From the NCBI GenBank assembly GCA_964561785.1, contig CAZLRF010000022.1, positions 16,393-80,392 of the forward strand: 64,000 nt of DNA, given 5' to 3'. The stretch is from DATBSL01 sp964561785. GTDB lineage: Bacteria; Acidobacteriota; Vicinamibacteria; Fen-336. The notes below the pieces were generated by a model, which did no database searches, was not told the DNA's origin, and saw only the letters and a program-made list of their open reading frames with translations. The translations under genes and the position numbers were made by a program. Positions 1-6,161 of this stretch are shown here, one piece after another. Position 1 is the first letter of the stretch. The number at the start of each line of letters is the position of its first letter.

Positions 1-768
1 CAGCCATCCCGCGAGGTAGGCGGGGTCGTAGGGGACGAGGGACGCGGTCGGGAAGGGCTCGATCGCGCGCAGCCGGGCGGGGTCGACGCCCCGCGAGGCG
101 CACACCAGCTCGTCGTCGAACGCGTGGGAGAGCGCGCCCGAGGCCGCCGTCCAGCGGACGCGCCGCTCGCGCTTGCCGTTCACCTCGACCGTGTAGAAGT
201 GTCCGGCCTCCGCGGTCCAGGTCGCGTCCGCCTTCGCGTCGAAGGTCCAGTACGGGACGTAGACGCCCTTGAGCGTGTCGGTCAGCGCGCGCTCGGCGAA
301 GCGCGAGGGCGCGAACCAGAGGCCCCGGTACCAGGATCGCAGGAGGTCGCGGGCCCTCGTCTCGGGGACGGCGAAGGGGAGGAGCGACTCCGGCCGGAAG
401 GCGTCCTTCGCCTCCTCGAGGGGAACGAGGGCGGAGGAGCCGCAGAAGTCGCAGCGCTGGCCCACGCGGTCGGGGTCGAAGACCGAGATCGCCCGGCAGC
501 TCTGGCAGCGCACGGACGTCTTCGCGGCCCGCCAGCCCCGCGCCGAGTCGGGGAGGCTCCGCAGCGCCGCCGCGAGGTCGTGCTCGACGACGGCCGTCTC
601 CGCGCCCCGCGCCTCCACCGTGGCCGGGGACTCCGTGCCGCAGTACGCGCACACGAGCGCCCGGCGGGCGGGGTTCCAGTGGGCCTCCGCCCCGCAGGCG
701 GGGCAGTGGTGCTCCGGGCGCGCGGTGACGACGGCGTCGCCCGAGCCGCCCTCGCCCGCTTCCGCCAC
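1..768 (-). CDS. Double zinc-ribbon protein paired with SPFH protein (3' end outside window)
   Basis: The frame opens at a GTG seven bases after the SPFH gene stop, behind CAGGAG, and runs off the left edge, so 256 residues are visible and the C-terminus is missing. It carries two treble-clef or ribbon pairs: C22-x2-C25 with C40-x2-C43, then C88-x2-C91 with C106-x2-C109. The rest is a soluble mixed domain with the short motif YVPYWTFDA near residue 175. This is the pattern of zinc-ribbon proteins that travel with SPFH/virion-core-like proteins; some are annotated as PriA-like by the ribbon alone, but no helicase motif is visible. It probably forms a two-gene operon with the SPFH gene. Its function is not known. 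Confidence 0.8.
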   Translation of the reverse strand, partial: MAEAGEGGSGDAVVTARPEHHCPACGAEAHWNPARRALVCAYCGTESPATVEARGAETAVVEHDLAAALRSLPDSARGWRAAKTSVRCQSCRAISVFDPDRVGQRCDFCGSSALVPLEEAKDAFRPESLLPFAVPETRARDLLRSWYRGLWFAPSRFAERALTDTLKGVYVPYWTFDAKADATWTAEAGHFYTVEVNGKRERRVRWTAASGALSHAFDDELVCASRGVDPARLRAIEPFPTASLVPYDPAYLAGWL

Positions 769-775
769 CGCGGGC

Positions 776-1834
776 CTACTCCTGCAGGAACTGGGCGAGC
801 GCGGCCTTCGTGATCCGCCACTGGCTGCCGATGCGCTTGCCCTTGAGGTCCCCCGACTCGAGGCTCGCGACGACGTCGGCCTCGCTCACCCCGAGGGCCT
901 TCGCCGCCTCGGCCGGAGAGAGCGTCTCCGGGAGGCCCGCGGCGGCGGGGGGGGCGCCGGCGGGCGGCGTCGCCTGCGCGGCGATGCCCCCCTGCTGCGC
1001 CATCATCTGCTGGGCCATCGCGAGGCCCACCGCCATCTCCGCGCCGATCCCGCCGACACCGGACCCGCCGGCCTCGAAGCCCTTCGCCATCTGGTACTTC
1101 ACGAAGTCGTTGAGGTTGCCGACCGCGGCCATGCTCGAGCGCTTGTCGATCGCCTCCTCGACCTCGGGCGGCACCGAGACGTTCTCGACGACGAAGCTCG
1201 TCATCTCGAGCCCGTACTTCACGCCGAGGACGGGGTTGATGAGGGGGAGAAGCGCGGAGCCGAGCTCCGAGTAGCGGGTGGCCACGTCGAGGACCGGCAC
1301 CTTCGCCGTGGCGAGCGCCTCGGAGAAGACGCTCACGATGCGCGAGCGCATCACGTCCGCGAACTCGTCGAGGCGGAAGTGGTGGTCGGTGCCCGCGACC
1401 TCCTTCAGGAAGAGGGGCGCGTCGGCGATGCGGAAGTCGTAGGTGCCGAAGGCCCGCAGGCGGACGATCCCGAAGTCGGGGTCGCGGACCATGACCGGGT
1501 TCGAGGTGCCCCACTTGTTGCCGGCGAAGAGCCGCGTGACGACGTAGTACACGTCGGCCTTGAACGGCGACTCGAAGCCGTACTTCCAGCCCTTGAGGCG
1601 GGTGAGGATCGGGATGTTGTCGGTCGTGAGCGTGTGCTTGCCGGGGCCGAACTGGTCGCCGAACTGGCCCAGGTAGACGAACTGGACGAGCTGCGACTCG
1701 CGGACGATGAGCTGGGCCCCGCGCTTGATCTCCTTGTCGTCGTCGGGGTAGCGGAACGAGAGCGTGTCCCGCGAGTCGTCCGTCCACTCGATGATCTCGA
1801 GGAGCTGGCTGCGGGCGAAGTCCATGAGTCCCAT
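776..1834 (-). CDS. SPFH (band 7 / virion-core-like) protein with C-terminal excisionase-type HTH
   Basis: 352 residues starting at MGLMDFARSQ behind a good GGGAGGTG site; the longer frame back to 1939 has no such site. Residues 1-240 are an SPFH domain of the bacterial YdjI/virion-core-like kind (D-x-L-x-F-R-Y-P at the start, repeated phi-K-Y/Y-D-F strands). Residues 245-300 are a Met/Gln/Ala/Pro linker. Residues about 304-351 form a small helix-turn-helix of the excisionase/MerR type (LSPAEAAKALGVSEADVVAS, then GSQWRIT), which replaces the zinc ribbon this family often carries. That ribbon is instead in the next gene. SPFH proteins form membrane-associated oligomeric rings; the role of this subfamily is unknown. 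Confidence 0.85.
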   Translation of the reverse strand: MGLMDFARSQLLEIIEWTDDSRDTLSFRYPDDDKEIKRGAQLIVRESQLVQFVYLGQFGDQFGPGKHTLTTDNIPILTRLKGWKYGFESPFKADVYYVVTRLFAGNKWGTSNPVMVRDPDFGIVRLRAFGTYDFRIADAPLFLKEVAGTDHHFRLDEFADVMRSRIVSVFSEALATAKVPVLDVATRYSELGSALLPLINPVLGVKYGLEMTSFVVENVSVPPEVEEAIDKRSSMAAVGNLNDFVKYQMAKGFEAGGSGVGGIGAEMAVGLAMAQQMMAQQGGIAAQATPPAGAPPAAAGLPETLSPAEAAKALGVSEADVVASLESGDLKGKRIGSQWRITKAALAQFLQE

Positions 1835-1932
1835 GCGGCACCTCCCGGGGCCGTCCATTGTGCCGCAGGAAGGGGCATGGTGGGCGCTGCGCCGGCAGGA
1901 CGCGCTGCTCCTCGTCCGGTCGGTCGAGCGCT

Positions 1933-1980
1933 TTGGCATGAAGAAGCGATGAAACTATCATTCTGTCATGTCAGGCATGA
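1933..1980 (+). promoter_or_regulatory. Promoter and palindromic operator of RHH-PIN module 1
   Basis: TTGGCA (1933-1938) and TATCAT (1956-1961) are separated by 17 bases, close to sigma-70 consensus. Transcription would begin about position 1968, exactly at the first ATG, so the mRNA would be leaderless. A perfect inverted repeat TCATG-N5-CATGA (1966-1980) straddles that start and is a plausible site for the ribbon-helix-helix antitoxin. The region is AT-richer than its surroundings. Confidence 0.6.
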
Positions 1981-2201
1981 TGGTCCAGATCCGCAACGTC
2001 CCCCCCGAGTTGCACCGGCGGCTCAAGGCCCGCGCCGCGACCGAGGGCCTCTCGATGTCGGACTTCGTCCTGCGCGAGGTGCGCAAGGCCCTCGACCGGC
2101 CCACGCGACAGGAGGTCCTCGACCGGCTGCGGGCGTTGCCGGTGCGACGCTTGCGGCGTGGCGCCGCGGAGATCCTCCGCGCCGAGCGCGACTCGCGATG
2201 A
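1968..2201 (+). CDS. FitA/VapB-type ribbon-helix-helix antitoxin
   Basis: 77 residues. The N-terminus (MVQIRNVPPELHRRLKARAA) is the RHH DNA-binding motif of FitA-like antitoxins, followed by helix LSMSDFVLREVRKAL and a basic tail that would wrap the toxin. The first ATG coincides with the predicted transcription start and has no ribosome binding site; in-frame ATGs at 1977 and 1980 are alternatives and 1980 matches the usual start of the family. It overlaps the toxin gene by ATGA, so the pair is translationally coupled. It should neutralise the toxin and repress the operon through the palindrome at 1966-1980. Confidence 0.85.
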   Translation: MSGMMVQIRNVPPELHRRLKARAATEGLSMSDFVLREVRKALDRPTRQEVLDRLRALPVRRLRRGAAEILRAERDSR

Positions 2202-2593
2202 TCGTGCTCGACGCGTCCGCCCTCGTCGAGCTCGCGCTCGGCACGTCGACGGGTCGGGCGATCGCAGCGCGGATCGCCGACCCCGAGGTCTCGCTGCACG
2301 TCCCCCACCTCGCCGACGTCGAGGTCGTCCAGGCCCTCAGGCGGTACGTCCGTGACGGCGAGCTCGACGCCGGCTCGGCGGGCCAGGCGCTCGCCGTCCT
2401 GCGTGCGCTCGACCTGCAGCGCCACTCCCACGAGCCACTCCTCGACCGCGTGTGGGCGTTGCGAGACAACCTGTCCGCCTACGACGCCGCCTACGTCGCC
2501 CTGGCGGAGGCGCTGGACGCTCCCCTGGTGACGTGCGACGGCCGCCTTTCGCGCGCTCCCGGCATTGCCCGCAGGGTCGAGCTGTTCGGCTGA
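2198..2593 (+). CDS. vapC: VapC/FitB-family PIN-domain toxin
   Basis: 131 residues, a full-length PIN domain. The acidic metal-binding set is present: D5 in VLDASALVEL, E in LADVEVVQALRR, D in SAYDAAYVALAE, and D in VTCDGRLS. The family is a Mg/Mn-dependent RNase, usually cutting tRNA or rRNA. The ATGA overlap with the RHH antitoxin supports a functional toxin-antitoxin pair. It has the GC-rich base composition of the neighbouring genes, so there is no compositional sign of very recent transfer. Confidence 0.9.
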   Translation: MIVLDASALVELALGTSTGRAIAARIADPEVSLHVPHLADVEVVQALRRYVRDGELDAGSAGQALAVLRALDLQRHSHEPLLDRVWALRDNLSAYDAAYVALAEALDAPLVTCDGRLSRAPGIARRVELFG

Positions 2594-2645
2594 ACCGCGC
2601 GGATCTCGTCTTGCACCCCGGCGGCTGCGGGGGAGGGACGAGCCC

Positions 2646-3131
2646 TCAGCCGAGGAAGTAGGCGGCGACGCGCCAGCGGCCGTCCGGGCCTTGCACCGTG
2701 GTGACCGTCTCGACGACGGGATGGCGCCGCTCGAACACCGTCTCGAACCGGAGGACGAGGTAGGGGCCCCGCTGGGCGCCCGACGGTCCGAGCGCGGGCG
2801 TCCCCGATTGCAGGGTCCGCCAGTAGCAGCGGCCGAGCGGCGCCCGGACCGCGCGCAGCGCGGCCTCCCACTCGACGGGTCCCGCCTCTTCCCGCAGGAG
2901 AGGCGCCGCCTGCGCCCAGGCGGCGGGGTGGCGCCCCGAGTCGACGAGCCGCAACCAGAGACCCGCCGCGCTCTTCGCCTCGCGCTCCTGGCCGGGGTCG
3001 AGGTCGGTCGCCTGCCCGAGCCCCGCGAGGCTCAGCGCGGAGAGCCAGGCGACCAGCTCCGACCGCCGCACCCCGTCCGACGCGCCATGTGCCGCGCGCA
3101 ATGCCGTCGTCCCGAGAGCCCCGACCGCCAT
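2646..3131 (-). CDS. Secreted DUF4019 protein
   Basis: 161 residues from the ATG at 3131, but a GTG at 3071 gives a better N-terminus: MRRSELVAWLSALSLAGLGQ, a typical signal peptide, with mature protein from about TDLDPGQ. The body matches the DUF4019 pattern: W-x-R-L-V-D-S-G-R-H near residue 60, a central RAPLGRCYWRTL, and the ending DGRWRVAAYFLG. These are small periplasmic or envelope proteins of unknown function. It stands alone, with no obvious partner next to it. Confidence 0.72.
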   Translation of the reverse strand: MAVGALGTTALRAAHGASDGVRRSELVAWLSALSLAGLGQATDLDPGQEREAKSAAGLWLRLVDSGRHPAAWAQAAPLLREEAGPVEWEAALRAVRAPLGRCYWRTLQSGTPALGPSGAQRGPYLVLRFETVFERRHPVVETVTTVQGPDGRWRVAAYFLG

Positions 3132-3234
3132 CGCTCACCACCCTCTCGGTGATGTAGACGCGCGGGGACCCTCTGCGGTTGCGTCCGGGAGAGCGCTTTA
3201 CGCTTCCTTGAGGAACGTCCAAACGGCTGGACGC

Positions 3235-4179
3235 TCAGCCGAGCGGGATGCGCTCCTTGTTCTCGGCCAGCCATGCGCCGAAGGTCTGCATCCTCGGGTT
3301 GAGCGAGCGCGAGAACGCGAGGTCGCGCAGCGCGCAGAACTCCTTCGAGAACTCGGCGTTGAACTGGAACATGTTGCCGAGGTCGTCGGCGCCGGGGAAG
3401 CCGAACGTCCGGTAGACGGCCGGGGGAACCGCACGGTGGACGACCTCCTGGCCGAGGGCCTTCGACAGCTCGGCCGCCATCTGCGCCCCGGTCAGGTGCT
3501 CGCCGGCGATGCCCACGGTCTTGCCGACGAGGTCCGGCCGCCGGAAGACGGCGTAGGCGCACCGGCCGATGTCCTCGACGGCGATCCCGGGCAGGGGGGC
3601 GTCGCCGGTGGGCAGCACGAAGCCGAGCTTCCCGTCGTCCCCCTTCTTCGGCCCCATGCCGAAGAAGATCAGGTTCTCCCAGTAGAACGAGGTGTGGAAG
3701 TAGGTCGTGGGCACTCCCGCCGCGGCGAACAGAGCGTTCGCCTCGCCCTTCGCGTCGAAGTGGGGCACCTTGTACTTCCCCTGCAGGGTGGGCATGCGCG
3801 GGTCGTCGAGGGGGACGAAGCGGCGCGAGTCCTCGAGCGTCGACCAGACGAAGTGCTCGACCCCGGCCGCCTTCGCGGCCTGCGCCATCGCCCCGGCCTG
3901 GGCGAGCTCCCTCTCCGGCGAGAAGTGCTCCCAGAAAGCGGTCACGCCGAACGCGCCGTAGGCCCCGGTGAAGGCCTTCTTCAGGCTCTCCACGTCGTCG
4001 ACGTCCGCGGCCACCACCTCCGCCCCGGCCTTCGCGAGGGCCTGGGCCTTCTCGCTCGAGGGGTTGCGGGTGAGGGCGCGGGCGGCGAACCCCCCGGCCG
4101 GGTCGGCGAGAATCGCGCGGACGAGGCCGCCCCCCTGCGCCCCGGTGGCTCCGACGACGGCGATCGTCTTCTTCGACAT
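3235..4179 (-). CDS. NmrA-family NAD(P)-binding atypical short-chain dehydrogenase
   Basis: 314 residues behind GGGAGGAG. The Rossmann motif is GATGAQGG at residues 10-17, which matches the NmrA/HSCARG signature GxxGxxG. The middle holds VEHFVWSTLEDS and KYKVPHFDAKG, with Lys in place of the SDR active-site region, as usual for NmrA proteins that sense or use NADP(H) rather than carry out classical dehydrogenation. The protein is cytosolic with no signal. Members act as redox sensors or quinone/flavonoid-like reductases; no partner nearby narrows the substrate. Confidence 0.85.
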   Translation of the reverse strand: MSKKTIAVVGATGAQGGGLVRAILADPAGGFAARALTRNPSSEKAQALAKAGAEVVAADVDDVESLKKAFTGAYGAFGVTAFWEHFSPERELAQAGAMAQAAKAAGVEHFVWSTLEDSRRFVPLDDPRMPTLQGKYKVPHFDAKGEANALFAAAGVPTTYFHTSFYWENLIFFGMGPKKGDDGKLGFVLPTGDAPLPGIAVEDIGRCAYAVFRRPDLVGKTVGIAGEHLTGAQMAAELSKALGQEVVHRAVPPAVYRTFGFPGADDLGNMFQFNAEFSKEFCALRDLAFSRSLNPRMQTFGAWLAENKERIPLG

Positions 4180-4300
4180 GGCTCGCTCCTCCCTGCGCGG
4201 GCGCCCGCCCGGCGCGTCACGGCCTTCAGCCTGTCTGCGGTGGACTCCTCTCGATCCTAGCGGACCCGACCCCGCCGCGCAGAGGCCCCGCGCCGCGGGC

Positions 4301-5410
4301 TCACCGGACGGGCACCCGCACCGCGATCACGGTGGCGTCGTCCGCCCGCGGACCGTCTCCCCGGAACGCGTCGGCCGCGTCGTGGACGGCCGACACGACG
4401 GCCTCGGCCGACCGGCCGGCGGCCCCGCGCACCGCCGCCACGAGACGGTCCTGGCCGAAGTCCGCCCCCGACGCGTCCTCGGCCTCGGTGATGCCGTCCG
4501 TGTAGAGGACGAACACGTCCCCGGGCGAGAACGCGATCTCGACCGTCTCGAAGCTCACGTCCTGGTGGAGCAGGCCCACCGCCGGGCCGCCGGGCATCAG
4601 CCAGCGGACCTCGCCGCGACCCGCCTCCAGGTGGAGAGCGGGCAGGTGGCCGGCGTTCGCGTAGACGACGCGGGAAGCGGCCGGATCGAAGACCGCGTAG
4701 AGCAGCGTGAAATACGACTGGACCTGGAGGTTGTCGAGGAAGACGCGGTTGAGCTCGTGGAGCAGCTCGGGCGTCGAGAGGTTGCGGGCGGCGAGGGCGC
4801 GCAGCGCGATCTTCACCGCCGGCATGATGAGGGCGGCGGGCAGGCCCTTGCCCGAGACGTCCGCCACCACCACCGCGAAGCGCCCCCCGCCGAGCGGCAC
4901 GAAGTCGTAGTAGTCCCCGCCCACCACGCGGGCGGGGTGCGTGCGGGCGACGACGTCCAGGGGACCGTCCGGCGGGCGGTGCTGGTCGAGCAGGTGGCGC
5001 TGCACCTTGCCCGCCATCGCGACCTCGGCCACGAGCTCGTCGCGCTGCTCCCTCGCCACCCGGAAGAACTCGGCGCGCGCGCGGCCGAGCCGCTGCAGGG
5101 GGAGCACGACCGCCACGAAGACGGCGACGAGGACCCAGTCCACCGCGATCCGCGCCCACGACTGGTCCTCGACCGGCGTGTCCCACTGCCGCAGGAAGAC
5201 GCAGGCGGTGAGCAGCAGGAAGAAGACCGAACGGCGGTGGGTGAGCGCGCTGTAGCTCATCGGGATGAGGTACAGGAAGCCCAGGGAGTTGCCGGGGGCG
5301 AGGAAGCGGTCGGCGAGGGCGATCGCCGCGATCGACAGCACGATGAGGGCCGACTCGACGGAGCGGATCCGCCGCTCGAGCCCCGTGATGTCCCAGGTTC
5401 GGTCCGAGAT
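4301..5410 (-). CDS. Membrane-anchored PP2C/SpoIIE (RsbU-type) serine phosphatase
   Basis: About 370 residues: two or three membrane helices (VESALIVLSIAAIALADRF onward, and VDWVLVAVFVAVVLPL), a coiled linker, then a PP2C/SpoIIE domain with motifs GGDYYDFVPL, VVADVSGKG, VLYTDGITEA and PRADDATVIAV that carry the metal-binding Asp residues. RsbU-type enzymes dephosphorylate anti-sigma-factor antagonists. The start is unclear. The open frame reaches 5530, but a perfect TATAAT on this strand (5501-5496) puts transcription near 5489. The only good ribosome site downstream, GGGAGG, faces an ATC at 5410. The first ordinary start codon is a GTG at 5341, which would trim the first helix. Confidence 0.8.
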   Translation of the reverse strand: MSDRTWDITGLERRIRSVESALIVLSIAAIALADRFLAPGNSLGFLYLIPMSYSALTHRRSVFFLLLTACVFLRQWDTPVEDQSWARIAVDWVLVAVFVAVVLPLQRLGRARAEFFRVAREQRDELVAEVAMAGKVQRHLLDQHRPPDGPLDVVARTHPARVVGGDYYDFVPLGGGRFAVVVADVSGKGLPAALIMPAVKIALRALAARNLSTPELLHELNRVFLDNLQVQSYFTLLYAVFDPAASRVVYANAGHLPALHLEAGRGEVRWLMPGGPAVGLLHQDVSFETVEIAFSPGDVFVLYTDGITEAEDASGADFGQDRLVAAVRGAAGRSAEAVVSAVHDAADAFRGDGPRADDATVIAVRVPVR

Positions 5411-5490
5411 GGCGACGCCTCCCGCGAGGGTCCGGCGCGACAGCTTAACCCGGCGCGGATCGGCACGAATGGGAGAACGGCCCCGTGTGA

Positions 5491-5503
5491 TGTACATTAT
5501 ACA
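5491..5503. promoter_or_regulatory. Imperfect palindrome at TA module 2 containing a reverse-strand TATAAT
   Basis: TGTA-N5-TACA lies one base before the antitoxin ATG at 5505, with no ribosome binding site between. Read on the minus strand, the same bases contain a perfect TATAAT (5501-5496) suitable for the divergent phosphatase gene. An antitoxin bound here would cover both promoters. No good -35 is visible in either direction. Confidence 0.45.
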
Positions 5504-5504
5504 C

Positions 5505-5753
5505 ATGGCGATCAAGACCGTCTCGCTCAAGGCGGAGGCCTACGAGCGCCTCCGATCCGCCCGGCGCTATCCCGGCGAGTCGTTCAGCGAGGTCATCCTC
5601 CGGGCGCGCTGGCCGGAGGACACGATCACCGGCGCGGAGCTGCTCGCGCGCTGTCGCGAGGTCGGACCGCACTTCGACGAGCAGGAGCTCGCCGCGCTCG
5701 AGGCGATGAAGGCGGCGGACGCCCCTCCGGAGGACAAGTGGAGAACGCGCTGA
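5505..5753 (+). CDS. VapB-type antitoxin (DUF217-like)
   Basis: 82 residues. The start MAIKTVSLKAEAYERLRSAR followed by GESFSEVILR is the short DNA-binding region of the DUF217/VapB antitoxin family found with PIN toxins in archaea and bacteria. The C-terminal half is acidic (FDEQELAALEAMKAADAPPED), as expected for the toxin-binding arm. Its last 16 bases overlap the start of the PIN gene. No ribosome site precedes the ATG, so a leaderless transcript is likely. Its operator is probably the palindrome at 5491-5503. Confidence 0.85.
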   Translation: MAIKTVSLKAEAYERLRSARRYPGESFSEVILRARWPEDTITGAELLARCREVGPHFDEQELAALEAMKAADAPPEDKWRTR

Positions 5754-6139
5754 TCCTCGAGACCACGTTCCTCATCGACCTCGAGAGGGAGACGGCGCGT
5801 CGGGCGGAGGGGCCCGCACAAGGGCTGCTCGCGCGGCACTCGAGCCATCGTCTCTACATCACCCCGACCGTGGCCGGCGAGCTCGCCGCGGGTGCGTCGA
5901 TGAGCGAGCGGTCGAGGTGGGAGGCGTTCGTCGCGCCGTTTCACACCCTCGCGCTCGACCGCGAGACCTGCTGGCGCTACGGCGAGGCCTTCCGCTACCT
6001 CCAGGCGAACGGCCTGCTGATCGGGGCGAACGACCTGTGGATCGCCGCCGCCGGCCTCGCGCACGACGTGCCGGTGGTGAGCCGGAACGCGCGTCACTTC
6101 GCCCGCGTGCCGGGCCTGCGGGTCGTCGGCTACGCGTAG
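5738..6139 (+). CDS. vapC: PIN-domain toxin (VapC family)
   Basis: 133 residues from a GTG behind CCGGAGG, overlapping the antitoxin. The PIN fold is complete: LETTFLIDLERET, TPTVAGELAAG, ANDLWIAAAGLAHD and VVSRNARHFARV. The first acidic residue, normally Asp in LDT, is Glu8 here (LETT); Glu can still bind metal but this is a departure from the usual site. The partner antitoxin and overlap support an active RNase toxin. A later start at a CTG is possible and would still leave the active site intact. Confidence 0.88.
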   Translation: MENALILETTFLIDLERETARRAEGPAQGLLARHSSHRLYITPTVAGELAAGASMSERSRWEAFVAPFHTLALDRETCWRYGEAFRYLQANGLLIGANDLWIAAAGLAHDVPVVSRNARHFARVPGLRVVGYA

Positions 6140-6161
6140 CCCTTCCCGACGACGACCGTCC

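Noticed and set aside
282..1961. 559-residue minus-strand frame covering the SPFH gene
   Set aside because: Arg/Pro-rich frameshadow. The SPFH and zinc-ribbon frames have ribosome sites, motifs and a tidy 7-base junction.
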